Below the pieces are notes generated by a model. That model had not been told where the DNA came from and did no database searches. It saw only the letters and a list, made by a program, of their open reading frames with translations. A stretch of 64,000 bases of DNA from Pandoraea nosoerga (GTDB taxonomy: Bacteria > Pseudomonadota > Gammaproteobacteria > Burkholderiales > Burkholderiaceae): assembly GCF_902459585.1 (NCBI RefSeq), contig NZ_CABPSC010000009.1, forward strand, positions 151,814-215,813. The letters run 5' to 3'. Both the position numbers and the translations under genes were made by a program. Below, piece after piece: positions 37,803 through 47,284 of the stretch. Position 1 is the first letter of the stretch. Every line of letters starts with the position of its first letter.

Positions 37803-38653
37803 CTCGACCCGCAGCGACGCAACGCGCGCACACCGACACGTTCATCGCCACCGCGCGCGAGGAAGCCTCGCGCGCATCGTCATTGGCTTCATCGTTCCTG
37901 ACGCTGCGCGACATCGGCTTGTCGTATGGCGAGCGCGCAATCCTGCGCGGCGTCGACCTGTCCGTGGCACCGGGGGAACTCGTTGCCGTACTGGGCCCGA
38001 GCGGGTCGGGAAAGTCGACGCTGCTGCGCATTGCCGCTGGCCTGCTGCGTCCGAGCCGGGGCACCGTCACCGTCGCGGATGCACCGCTCACGGGACCGCG
38101 CCCCGACGTGGCACTGGCATTCCAGGATCCGTGCCTCCTGCCGTGGCTGTCGGTCGAGCGCAACGTCGCATTCGGCCTGACGTTCTCCCGTCAACCGGCG
38201 TTGTCACGCGAAACGCGCCGTGCGCGCATTGACGCGGCGCTCGCCGAGGTGGGTCTGGCCCATGCGCATGGCTTGCATCCGCGGCAGCTCTCGGGCGGCA
38301 TGGCACAGCGCGTCGCGCTTGCCCGCTGCCTCGCCCGGCAGCCACGCGCGCTGCTGCTCGATGAGCCGTTCGGGGCGCTCGACGAAGTGACGCGCGCCGA
38401 CATGCAGCGACTGCTCGTCACCGTCGTGCATGACACGGGCGCGGCGACCGTGCTCGTCACGCACGACATCGACGAGGCCCTGCTCATCTCGGACCGCATC
38501 GTGCTGTTGGGCAACCAGGGACGCACGCTGGCCCAATGGCAAGTGGACGTGCCCGCGCCGCGCGAGGCGCACGTCGAAGCGATGGGCACGCTACGTATCG
38601 AAATCCTGCAGGCGTTGCAGCGCGCGATGTCGCGCGAGAGCACGCCGGCGTGA
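37799..38653 (+). CDS. ABC transporter ATPase, nitrate/sulfonate/taurine type
   Basis: 284 residues. Walker A GPSGSGKST, Q-loop FQDPCLLPW, signature LSGGMAQR, Walker B LLLDEPFGALDE and H-loop THDIDEA are all present. It powers the importer formed with the binding protein and permease that follow. The first ~35 residues are an extension before the ATPase fold. Its start overlaps the flavoprotein stop by 4 bp. Confidence 0.94.
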   Translation: MTRPAATQRAHTDTFIATAREEASRASSLASSFLTLRDIGLSYGERAILRGVDLSVAPGELVAVLGPSGSGKSTLLRIAAGLLRPSRGTVTVADAPLTGPRPDVALAFQDPCLLPWLSVERNVAFGLTFSRQPALSRETRRARIDAALAEVGLAHAHGLHPRQLSGGMAQRVALARCLARQPRALLLDEPFGALDEVTRADMQRLLVTVVHDTGAATVLVTHDIDEALLISDRIVLLGNQGRTLAQWQVDVPAPREAHVEAMGTLRIEILQALQRAMSRESTPA

Positions 38654-38725
38654 CGGCTCGCAGCGGCTCATCGTCCAACGCACACGACAGACCACACCGA
38701 CCAGACTTACGGGGATTCCCAGACC

Positions 38726-39910
38726 ATGTGCCAAATTTCCCGCCGTGAATGGCTCAAGCTTGCTTCGATGATGACGGTCGCGGGCGCCGCACCGCTGCTG
38801 GCCTCGGCCGCCGCGCGCGCTGCGGCCGAGCCGGATGCGCCGTTGCGCATCGGCTACCTGCCGATCACCGATGCGACGCCGCTGCTCGTCGCGCACAACA
38901 ACGGCTACTTCGAGCAGGCCGGCGTCAAGGCCGAAAAGCCGACGCTCCTGCGTAGCTGGGCACAGCTCATCGAGGCATTCCTTTCAGGGCAGGTCAACGT
39001 CGTTCACCTGCTCTCTCCGATGACGGTCTGGGCGCGCTACGGCAGCCAGGCGCAGGCCAAGGTCGTGGCGTGGAATCACGTCAACGGCAGCGCCATTACC
39101 GTCGCGAACGACGTGAACAAGGTAAGCGAGCTCGGCGGCAAGACGGTGGCCGTCCCGTTCTGGTACTCCATTCATAACGTGGTGCTGCAAGGGCTGCTCG
39201 CCGCGGCCGGCCTCACGCCCGTGCTCAAGAAAACCGGCACGCCGGCGGCCAACGAGGTCAATCTGGTCGTCATGGCGCCGTCCGATATGCCACCCGCACT
39301 CGCGGCCAAACAGATCGCGGGCTACATCGTGGCCGAACCGTTCAACGCCGCTGCCGAGAATCTGAAGGTCGGCAAGATCCTGCGCTTTACAGGGGACGTA
39401 TGGAAAAACCACGCGTGCTGCGTCGTCACCATGCACGAGCGCGACTTGACGTCGCGCCCGGCGTGGTCGCAGAAAGTCGTCGACGCCATCGTGAAGGCGC
39501 AGGCATGGACGCGCGCCCACCCGGAAGACGCCGCGCGCCTGCTCTCGAAGGAAGGCGAAAATCGCTACACGCCGCATCCGTTCCAGGTGTTGCAGCGCGT
39601 ATTGGCGCCGGCCGCATCCGAGCAGGGCCGCTATCTCGCCGACAAGGCGATCGTGCACGCGGATTGGCATGAGAAGCGCATCGATTTCCAGCCCTACCCG
39701 TATCCGAGCTATACCGAAGCGTTGGTGCGCCACATGCAGAAGACGCAGGTCGAAGGCAGCGCACCGTTTCTTGCGAAGCTCGACCCGGCTTTCGTCGCCC
39801 GCGACCTCGTGGACGAGCGCTTCGTGAAGAAGGCCATCGCCGCGGTGGGCGGCATGAAAGCGTTCGGCCTGCCGGACGGCTTTACCCGGGAGGAGACGAT
39901 CGTTGTCTGA
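38726..39910 (+). CDS. ABC substrate-binding protein, NrtA/SsuA-like, Tat-type signal
   Basis: 394 residues. The N-terminus SRREWLKLASMMTVAGAAPLLASAAARA carries a twin-arginine motif, suggesting export as a folded or cofactor-bound protein. The mature part resembles NMT1/THI5 or NrtA-type binding proteins (LRIGYLPITDATPLLVAHNNGYFEQAGV, GLPDGF at the end). Ligand not identifiable: nitrate, sulfonate, taurine or a thiamine precursor are the known ligands of the fold. It lies 72 bp after the ATPase gene and overlaps the permease start. Confidence 0.9.
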   Translation: MCQISRREWLKLASMMTVAGAAPLLASAAARAAAEPDAPLRIGYLPITDATPLLVAHNNGYFEQAGVKAEKPTLLRSWAQLIEAFLSGQVNVVHLLSPMTVWARYGSQAQAKVVAWNHVNGSAITVANDVNKVSELGGKTVAVPFWYSIHNVVLQGLLAAAGLTPVLKKTGTPAANEVNLVVMAPSDMPPALAAKQIAGYIVAEPFNAAAENLKVGKILRFTGDVWKNHACCVVTMHERDLTSRPAWSQKVVDAIVKAQAWTRAHPEDAARLLSKEGENRYTPHPFQVLQRVLAPAASEQGRYLADKAIVHADWHEKRIDFQPYPYPSYTEALVRHMQKTQVEGSAPFLAKLDPAFVARDLVDERFVKKAIAAVGGMKAFGLPDGFTREETIVV

Positions 39911-40763
39911 TATCGCGTCCGATACCGCAGTCGAGCGCACGGTCGCCGGAGCCGTCACCCCGCGCGGCGCTAGCGTGCCTTCCCGGCCCGGCATGGCGAC
40001 ACGCGCAGTACGCCGTGCATGGCTCGGCGTCACCGGGCTCGCCGCCATTGTTGCCATCTGGTGGCTGGGCATCGCGCTTTTCACGGTGCCAGGCTCGCTC
40101 GCGGCGCAATTCTCGCCATCGGCCGCCCTCGGCGCCCTGCCCGAGCTGATTCGCGACGAGCAACTCGGCCGGCACGTGCTCGCAAGCCTGCGACGGATCG
40201 CTGTGGGCCTGGCCTGGGCCGTCGTGCTAGGCGTGCCGCTCGGCTTTCTCATCGGGCGAATCCGCTGGCTCGACCGGGCGCTCACACCGTCGCTGCAATT
40301 CCTGCGCATGGTCTCGCCGCTGTCCTGGATGCCGATTGCCGTGATGTCGCTCGGCGTTGGCGACCCGGCGGTCTATTTCCTGCTCGCGTTCGCGGCGCTG
40401 TGGCCGCTCGTGATGAGCACGGCCGCCGGCGTGACGCATATCGACCGGCGCTGGGTGCAGCTCGGCGAGAGCCTCGCCGCCACGCGCTGGGAAATGCTCT
40501 GGCATGTGTACGTGCCCGGCATCGCCGCACACGTACTGACCGGCGTGCGACTGGCCATCGGTATTCTATGGATCGTGCTGGTGCCCGCGGAAATGCTCGG
40601 CGTCAACGCCGGCCTCGGCTACCTGATTCTCGACACGCGCGACCGGCTGGCGTACTCGGAGCTGACGGCGGTCATTCTCGTGATCGGCGTGCTCGGCTTC
40701 GCGCTCGACTGGGCCGCCCGCTTCGTCTACCGGCGTTTTGGCGGCGCACAGCACGACGAGTAA
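39903..40763 (+). CDS. ABC transporter permease, SsuC/TauC-like
   Basis: 286 residues with about six membrane helices and the BPD_transp_1 EAA loop (GESLAATRWEMLWHVYVPGIAAHVLTGVRLAIG). TTG 39903 is chosen as the start because GGAGGAG lies seven bases before it and the gene would then overlap the previous stop by 8 bp. The first ATG (39993) lacks such a site. It completes the importer of the cassette. Confidence 0.92.
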   Translation: MSDIASDTAVERTVAGAVTPRGASVPSRPGMATRAVRRAWLGVTGLAAIVAIWWLGIALFTVPGSLAAQFSPSAALGALPELIRDEQLGRHVLASLRRIAVGLAWAVVLGVPLGFLIGRIRWLDRALTPSLQFLRMVSPLSWMPIAVMSLGVGDPAVYFLLAFAALWPLVMSTAAGVTHIDRRWVQLGESLAATRWEMLWHVYVPGIAAHVLTGVRLAIGILWIVLVPAEMLGVNAGLGYLILDTRDRLAYSELTAVILVIGVLGFALDWAARFVYRRFGGAQHDE

Positions 40764-40815
40764 GCCACCGCCGGGCATTCGCTGACACGGTCGCCGCAGG
40801 GCATCGTCCGCGCGA

Positions 40816-40834
40816 GGCCGCTACAATAGCGGCC
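40816..40834 (+). promoter_or_regulatory. Promoter -10 inside a short dyad before the rsuA-like gene
   Basis: GGCCGCT-ACAAT-AGCGGCC is a perfect 7-bp dyad with a 5-base loop, and the sequence TACAAT within it resembles a -10 hexamer, 11-18 bp before the start codon. The -35 is weak. The close spacing implies a very short 5' leader. Confidence 0.55.
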
Positions 40835-40844
40835 TGATTTCACG

Positions 40845-41585
40845 ATGCCAGACGGAGAGCGGATCATCGAGCTAGAACGTTTATTGCAATCGCAGGGCTT
40901 CGGCAGCCGCAAGATGTGCCGCAAGCTCATTGCCAGCGGCGCCTTCGCCATCGACGGCGTGGTGCACGACAACCCGCGCGAGTCGGTCGACCCCACGGGA
41001 CTGCAATTCACGCTCGACGGCCAGACGTGGGAGTACCGCGAGCACGTCTACATTCTGCTCAACAAGCCCGCCGGCTACGAGTGCTCCACCAGCCCGACGC
41101 ACCACGAGGGCGTCCATTCCCTGCTTCCGCTCCCGCTCGCCGTGCGCGGCGTGCAGCCGGCCGGGCGGCTCGATCAGGACACCACCGGCATGCTTCTGCT
41201 CTCCGACGACGGGCCGTTCCTGCACGCCATGATGTCGCCGCGCCGGCACGTGCCCAAGCGCTATCTGGCGACGACCCGGCACCCCGTGACACCGGAAATG
41301 CTCGAGGCGTTGCGCGACGGCGTCATGTTGCGCGACGAAACCGAGCCGCTCGCGGCCACTGACGTGGAGAGCCCGTCATCGCACGAGATTGCGCTGACGA
41401 TCACGCGAGGCAAATACCATCAGGTCAAGCGCATGATCGCGGCGGCCGGCAACCGGGTGGAGGCACTCGTCAGAACCGCCATCGGCGGACTGCCGATGGG
41501 AAACCTCGCCCTGGGCGAGTGGCGTTATCTGTCGCCGGACGAGTTGCTGTCGCTGCCATACGAAGCCCCGGCAGCCCGCAAGTAA
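40845..41585 (+). CDS. 16S rRNA pseudouridine synthase, RsuA family
   Basis: 246 residues: N-terminal S4 domain (LERLLQSQGFGSRKMCRKLIASGAFAIDG) and RsuA-type catalytic domain with the motif GRLDQDTTGMLLLSDDG carrying the catalytic Asp, plus RGKYHQVKRMIAAAGNRVEAL near the C-terminus. It should modify U516 of 16S rRNA, although RluE/RluF-like activity cannot be excluded by eye. It is convergent with rlmJ. Confidence 0.92.
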   Translation: MPDGERIIELERLLQSQGFGSRKMCRKLIASGAFAIDGVVHDNPRESVDPTGLQFTLDGQTWEYREHVYILLNKPAGYECSTSPTHHEGVHSLLPLPLAVRGVQPAGRLDQDTTGMLLLSDDGPFLHAMMSPRRHVPKRYLATTRHPVTPEMLEALRDGVMLRDETEPLAATDVESPSSHEIALTITRGKYHQVKRMIAAAGNRVEALVRTAIGGLPMGNLALGEWRYLSPDELLSLPYEAPAARK

Positions 41586-41683
41586 TGCCGTCGGCGCGCG
41601 GGTAGCGAAGGTGGCGAAGGTGGCGAAGGCCGATCGCGAGCATCGCGGCACGTTCGGCAAACGCCAATGCGCCAATGCTCCGA

Positions 41684-41705
41684 CGCCCGGCAATGACGCC
41701 GGGCG
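41684..41705. terminator. Hairpin between the convergent rsuA-like gene and rlmJ
   Basis: Perfect 8-bp stem CGCCCGGC/GCCGGGCG with a 6-base loop in a 132-bp convergent gap. No U-tract follows, so termination is tentative. The same gap has a triplicate GGTGGCGAA element at about 41604-41629. Confidence 0.45.
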
Positions 41706-41717
41706 CCCGACGTCGCG

Positions 41718-42590
41718 TCAGGCCTGCTTGCCTTCGAGCAGGAATTGCGCGCCCTTGTCCTGACCCAGCGTCTTGACGAGGTACGGCAAGGTTGCTTTCA
41801 GGGTGTCCTGCAGCGTGTATGGCGGATTCACGATGAACATGCCGCTGCCATGCAGCCCCAGCCCGCCCGGCACGGGATTGCATACGGTCAGCGCCGCGTG
41901 GACCCAGTTCTTGATCGGCTGGCCGTTGATGGTGAGTCGCTTCATGCGCTCGGGCAGTTGTGCCGCCTCGCGGCGCTGAACCAGCGGATACCACACGGCG
42001 TACATCCCCGTCGGGAAGCGGTCGAGGCCTTCCTGCACGGTCTGCGTGGCCCGCGCATAATCGCGCTTGTCCTCGTATGACGGATCGATCAGCGTGAACG
42101 CGCGGCGCGAAGCCGGCGGCAGAATCGTCTTGAGTCCCGCGAAACCATCGGCGCCGAAGATCATGGTGCGACGCGCGACCGCCCGGCCTTGCGCCTCGAA
42201 ATTCTCGCGCAATACGTCCTGCTCCGTCGGGTGCGCCTCGAACAGACGCAAACGATCGCGATCGCCCAGCAATTGCAGGGCGAAGTACGGCGAGCCGGGG
42301 TAGTAGGTCAGCTTGCCGTCCGGGTTGAACTCGCGCACGAGTGTGACGTAATCGGCCAGCGCGGCAGGCAGATCGTTGCGCGTCCACAGTCGCCCGATGC
42401 CGGTCTCGTACTCGCCCGTCTTGTCGGCCCATTTGCCGTCGAGCGCATAGCCGCCTGCGCCCGCATGCGTGTCGATGTACCAGAACGCCGTATCTTTCTG
42501 GCGCATGTAATCGATGCATTCGACGGCGATGAAGTGTTTCAGTACGTCGGCGTGGTTGCCGGCGTGAAAGGCGTGGCGGTAGCTGAACAT
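41718..42590 (-). CDS. rlmJ: 23S rRNA (adenine-2030-N6)-methyltransferase RlmJ
   Basis: 290 residues. The N-terminus MFSYRHAFHAGNHADVLKH and the SAM-dependent amino-methyltransferase motif TLIDPSYEDK are diagnostic of RlmJ, which N6-methylates A2030 of 23S rRNA. The start codon overlaps the stop of the upstream tag gene by one base, suggesting coupling with a DNA-repair glycosylase gene. Confidence 0.96.
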   Translation of the reverse strand: MFSYRHAFHAGNHADVLKHFIAVECIDYMRQKDTAFWYIDTHAGAGGYALDGKWADKTGEYETGIGRLWTRNDLPAALADYVTLVREFNPDGKLTYYPGSPYFALQLLGDRDRLRLFEAHPTEQDVLRENFEAQGRAVARRTMIFGADGFAGLKTILPPASRRAFTLIDPSYEDKRDYARATQTVQEGLDRFPTGMYAVWYPLVQRREAAQLPERMKRLTINGQPIKNWVHAALTVCNPVPGGLGLHGSGMFIVNPPYTLQDTLKATLPYLVKTLGQDKGAQFLLEGKQA

Positions 42591-43243
42591 TAGGCAGATC
42601 CTGATTCGTCAGGCGCGATTGTAGCCGACGCTGCACCCCCATGCCGTTTCGGCGCCTGCGCGCGCGCCGCGCCGCCGGCCAGACGCCTTACGGCCTTGTG
42701 GCGCGCACACGCGACGAGATGGTCGTTCACGAGCCCTGCCGCCTGCATGAACGAGTAGCAGATCGTCGAGCCCACGAACGTGAAGCCGGCCTTCTTGAGC
42801 GCGCGGCTCATCGCGTCGGAGACCGCCGTGCTCGCCGGCACCTCGGCAAGCGACGCCCAATGATTCTGCAGCGGCTCCCCACCGACGAACTGCCAGACGA
42901 AGTCGCTAAACCGCGTGCCCGCCGCCTCCATCGCCAAATAGGCCCGCGCGCCCCTGATCACCCCGTTGACCTTCAGACGATTGCGCACGATACCGGCATC
43001 CGCCATGAGCCGCGCCTCGTCCTCCGGCCCGTATGCCGCGATGCGCACCGGGTCGAAGCCGTCGAATGCCTTGCGGTAGCTCTCGCGTTTCTTGAGGATC
43101 GTGGCCCACGACAAGCCCGCCTGCGCGCCTTCGAGCATCAACAGCTCGAACAACGCGCGCGAATCGCGCAACGGCACGCCCCACTCTTCGTCGTGATACC
43201 GACGGTACAGCTCGAAACCTTCACTCCACGGACACCGTTCCAT
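42590..43243 (-). CDS. tag: DNA-3-methyladenine glycosylase I
   Basis: 217 residues. It removes 3-methyladenine from alkylated DNA. The start MERCPWSEGFELYRRYHDEEWGVP and the segment GLVNDHLVACARH carry the Cys/His zinc ligands of Tag, and GLSWATILKKRESYRKAF is also family specific. The last ~30 residues are low-complexity. It is followed immediately by rlmJ. Confidence 0.96.
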   Translation of the reverse strand: MERCPWSEGFELYRRYHDEEWGVPLRDSRALFELLMLEGAQAGLSWATILKKRESYRKAFDGFDPVRIAAYGPEDEARLMADAGIVRNRLKVNGVIRGARAYLAMEAAGTRFSDFVWQFVGGEPLQNHWASLAEVPASTAVSDAMSRALKKAGFTFVGSTICYSFMQAAGLVNDHLVACARHKAVRRLAGGAARAQAPKRHGGAASATIAPDESGSA

Positions 43244-43546
43244 TTGCCCCTCGATGGTTGCGTCCGGTCAGCCCTCGTCTCGATGCGGGCCCGTGCGGAC
43301 GAATGAGGCAAGTGTGCCAGCATTCGCGCACGAAGCGAACCCGTGAGCGTGCGCCGGGCCAAACTTTGCGCCGCCCGGCAATACGCACGCGGAATTTTCC
43401 GGGGACGTTGCAGCATCGGCCCAGGCCCACGGCGGCGACATCCCGCCCCTCTCCCGCCCCTCTCCCGCCCCTCTCCCGTCCCTCTTCCGTCCATCCCCGC
43501 CACCCGCACCGCAGCGCCCACGGCGATCGCGGGCTGCCGCGCCGGA
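43244..43546. other. Gap upstream of tag with C-rich repeats
   Basis: 303 bp upstream of tag and downstream of an SDR gene on the same strand. It holds an 11-bp tandem repeat at 43441-43491 and presumably the tag promoter. No further gene was recognised. Confidence 0.5.
43441..43491. repeat. 11-bp tandem repeat, CCCCTCTCCCG
   Basis: Three exact head-to-tail copies of CCCCTCTCCCG (43446-43478) with partial copies on each side. Non-coding. Confidence 0.88.
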
Positions 43547-44308
43547 TCAAACCATCAGCTGACCGCCGTTGACTTCGATGATCTGGCCCGTCACGTAGCT
43601 CGCGAGCGTCTCGGATGCAAGGTACAGGAACGCGCCCGAGCACTCGTCCGGCTCGCCCAGACGCCCCATCGGAATGCTCTGACGGAACGCGTCGATCTGC
43701 GCCTGCGTGCTGAATTGCTCGTGAAACGGCGTCATGATCACGCCCGGCGAGACCGCGTTCACGCGGATGCGATCCGGCATCAGTTCCTTGGCCATGCCGC
43801 GCGTGAGCGTGCTGACGAATCCTTTGGCCGCCGCATATATGAGCGCGCCGGGGCCGCCGCCATGGCGCGCGGCGATCGACGTGACGTTGACGATGGCGCC
43901 GCCGCCCTGCCGGCGCATGGCCGGCACGACGGCGCGCGAGAACGCGAGCACCGAGCGCGCATTGACGTTGAGCACTTCGTCGAAGTACGCGTCCGTCACC
44001 TCGGTAAAGGGCGTGCGCTTGACAAGGCTGCCGGCGTTGTTGATCAGCACGTCGATGCGCCCGAAGCCGTCGAGCACGTGCGCGACGGCGGCATTCACCG
44101 CGTCCGAGTCGGCGGCGTCGGCGGCCACCGTCATCGCCTTCACGCCATGCGCGCGCACGGCGGCGGCCACCTCGTCGGCCTTCTGCGCCGAGCGGTTGTA
44201 GTGAATGGCGACGTTCGCTCCCTGCGCCGCGAACGCCTTCGCGGCCGCCGCGCCAATGCCGGTGCTCGCGCCAGTGATCAGAACGAATTTGCCTTTCAGG
44301 TCTTGCAT
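43547..44308 (-). CDS. Short-chain dehydrogenase/reductase (glucose 1-dehydrogenase-like)
   Basis: 253-residue classical SDR. TGASTGIG nucleotide-binding motif, NNAG, catalytic Ser and YAAAK are visible, followed by PG.I.TPF. Last gene of a minus-strand group with a GntR regulator, another SDR and a FAH-family hydrolase, suggesting a sugar or sugar-acid oxidation step. The substrate is uncertain. Start ATG 44308 with GGGAG upstream. Confidence 0.9.
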   Translation of the reverse strand: MQDLKGKFVLITGASTGIGAAAAKAFAAQGANVAIHYNRSAQKADEVAAAVRAHGVKAMTVAADAADSDAVNAAVAHVLDGFGRIDVLINNAGSLVKRTPFTEVTDAYFDEVLNVNARSVLAFSRAVVPAMRRQGGGAIVNVTSIAARHGGGPGALIYAAAKGFVSTLTRGMAKELMPDRIRVNAVSPGVIMTPFHEQFSTQAQIDAFRQSIPMGRLGEPDECSGAFLYLASETLASYVTGQIIEVNGGQLMV

Positions 44309-44403
44309 GGTGAATGACTCCCGGTACTGTCGATGGCCGAAGCGGCAGCGCACGGCGCCGCCGCAAATCCGTCACCGTACAGGATGGATGTGAAGAGAAT
44401 CGG

Positions 44404-45264
44404 TCAGTCGAGCCAGCGCGTGTCGTAGGCGTGCACGGTCTGCGTCTGCTCGCCCAGCCCGTCGATACCCAGCCGCATGACGTCGCCCGGCTTGAGGAAG
44501 ATCGGCGGCTTGTGGCCCATGCCCACGCCCGGCGGCGTGCCCGTGGTCACGAGATCGCCGGGCTTGAGCGTGGTGAACTGGCTCAGGTAGTGCACGAGAT
44601 AGGCGACGCTGAAAATCATCGTCGACGTGTTACCCGTCTGACGCCGCGTGCCGTTCACGTCGAGCCACATGCCGAGCTTCTGCGGATCGGGAATTTCGTC
44701 GCTCGTGACTAGCCACGGCCCGACGGGGCCGAACGTGTCGAAGCCCTTGCCCTTGTCCCACGTGCCACCGCGCTCGATCTGGTACTCGCGCTCGGACACG
44801 TCGTTGACCACGCAATAACCCGCCACGTAGTCGAGCGCGCGCTCGAGCGGCACGTATCGCGCCGTGGTGCCGATGACGAAGCCGAGCTCCACTTCCCAGT
44901 CGCCCTTGACCGAATCCCGGGGCAGGACCACGGGGTCGTTCGGGCCATTCAGACAGTTCTCCCACTTGGTGAAGAGCACCGGCTCCGCAGGCACCGCGAG
45001 ACCAGCCTCCGCGGCGTGGTCGCTGTAGTTCAGGCCGACGGCGAGAAACTTGCCCACGCCGGAGAACGGCACGCCCAGGCGCCCGGGCGACGCCACCACC
45101 GGCAGCGTATTCACATCGAGCGCACGCAGCGCCGCCAACCCTTGCGGCGTGAGCGTCGCGGGCGTGATGTCGGCGAGCACGCCGGACAGATCGCGCACCT
45201 TGCCGTCGGCATCCAGCAGTCCCGGCTTTTCCTGGCCCTTCGGGCCGTAACGCAGCAGTTTCAA
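44404..45264 (-). CDS. Fumarylacetoacetate hydrolase family protein
   Basis: 286 residues. FAH fold with metal-binding acids in KGDWEVELGFVIG and the typical PGDLVTTGTPPGVGMG. The start is TTG 45264 (reading LKLLRYGPKGQEKPGL) with GAGGAG eight bases before it, and no suitable ATG exists. Together with the adjacent SDR it resembles 2,4-diketo-3-deoxy-L-fuconate hydrolase, which splits the diketo acid to pyruvate and lactate. That assignment is inferred from neighbours and family. Confidence 0.92.
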   Translation of the reverse strand: MKLLRYGPKGQEKPGLLDADGKVRDLSGVLADITPATLTPQGLAALRALDVNTLPVVASPGRLGVPFSGVGKFLAVGLNYSDHAAEAGLAVPAEPVLFTKWENCLNGPNDPVVLPRDSVKGDWEVELGFVIGTTARYVPLERALDYVAGYCVVNDVSEREYQIERGGTWDKGKGFDTFGPVGPWLVTSDEIPDPQKLGMWLDVNGTRRQTGNTSTMIFSVAYLVHYLSQFTTLKPGDLVTTGTPPGVGMGHKPPIFLKPGDVMRLGIDGLGEQTQTVHAYDTRWLD

Positions 45265-45310
45265 AACGGTTCTCCTCGTAGATTGAAAAAAATGGTTCGC
45301 CGCGACAAGG

Positions 45311-46120
<810 letters not shown>

Positions 46121-46855
46121 TCACGCCACGGCGTTGCCGTCGGCTTCGACCTCGGCGCCCGCCGCCTGGGACGCTGCGTAAGCGTCGCGCACCCGGCTCA
46201 GGTGTTGGCGCATGGCTTGTGCCGCTCGCGCGGGATCACGCGCTTCGAGCGCCGCCACGATGCCGCGATGATCCTCGAGGCTGCGCCGCAGTACACCGTC
46301 GATGCGCGAGGTCACGCCGCGGCTTTTCTTGCCGAGCAAATAGAGGCTGTTCGCAATGCTCTGCAGAAACGGGTTCCCGCAGGCGTCGATGATCGTTTCG
46401 TGAAAGGCCATGTCGAGCGCCGAGAACCGTTCCGGGTTGCCAAGGAGCGCTTGCTCGTCGTCGACGAGAGCGTGCAGGCGCGCGAGGTCGGCCTCGCTCA
46501 TGTGCGTGGCGGCCTGCGCGGCCACGCCCGGCTCGATGACGAGACGCGCGTCGAACAGCGCTTCGAGGGTGCCCGCGTTGAGCTCGATGACCATTTCGAG
46601 CGGCTCGAGAAGTTCGCGCGTCTGCAGCGATCCGACGAAGGTGCCCTCGCCCTGACGGATGCGCAGCAGGCCAAGCAGCGCCAGGCCGCGGATCGCCTCG
46701 CGCACGGCCGGGCGCCCGACGCCGAGCATGCTGGCGAGCTCGCGCTCGGGCGGCAACTGCTGCCCGGGCTTAAGCAGCCCCGTGCGGATCATCGTGAGCA
46801 GACGCTGCGCCACTTGCTCGGAGACGGAAACCTGGACGATCGGATCGAAGGACAT
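46121..46855 (-). CDS. GntR/FadR-family regulator of the sugar-acid operon
   Basis: 244 residues: N-terminal GntR winged helix (VAQRLLTMIRTGLLKPGQQLPPERELASMLGVGRPAVREAIRGL) and a C-terminal FCD helical effector domain (DMAFHETIIDACGNPFLQSI with metal-binding His/Asp). It is first in the operon and likely controls it. A FadR-type palindrome lies 65 bp upstream. The effector is probably a sugar acid (inference). Confidence 0.93.
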   Translation of the reverse strand: MSFDPIVQVSVSEQVAQRLLTMIRTGLLKPGQQLPPERELASMLGVGRPAVREAIRGLALLGLLRIRQGEGTFVGSLQTRELLEPLEMVIELNAGTLEALFDARLVIEPGVAAQAATHMSEADLARLHALVDDEQALLGNPERFSALDMAFHETIIDACGNPFLQSIANSLYLLGKKSRGVTSRIDGVLRRSLEDHRGIVAALEARDPARAAQAMRQHLSRVRDAYAASQAAGAEVEADGNAVA

Positions 46856-47284
46856 GGCGGCAAGCGAGATGACGAACCCAAGGAATCACTGAACGACAGT
46901 GCGACTCCGTGTCGTTTAGTGGTAAGACCATTGAACGAACATTACCCGCGTCGCTCGCCTGTTGTCAACGTGGCGGCCTTTGCGTGTCGTTCGTGCGCCA
47001 TCTCCGGTCTCCCTGGGAATTTCAGGACGCGCCCGCGCTCGAAGCCGGCTCGGGCCAGGCGCCGTTGGCGGCTGTGCAGGTCAGTCCGTGCGCGACGCAC
47101 GCACGGATGCGTCCGATGACGCGCCTTTCTGTTGTCGGGGTGTCACTTTTCTGCGACCATGAATCGCCGCTTCGGCGTTCTTGCCGGGGCAACGTTCCCG
47201 CCGCAACCCATTCAGCCGTACCGCACCGTCCGTACCTCGAGTCACGAGTGGTACGCCGTTTTCTGAATTCTGGAGTCTCCGACG
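46856..47284. other. Region between the GntR gene and the cation antiporter
   Basis: 429 bp with divergent promoters. Besides the FadR-type palindrome at 46920, the antiporter side shows a hairpin CGTACC/GGTACG with inner TCG/CGA pairing at 47231-47255, about 30 bp before the start. No known riboswitch class was recognised. Confidence 0.45.
46920..46930. promoter_or_regulatory. Candidate FadR-type operator
   Basis: TGGT-AAG-ACCA matches the FadR-subfamily consensus of TnGT-N3-ACnA. It lies just upstream of the GntR gene, where autorepression would act. Confidence 0.6.
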
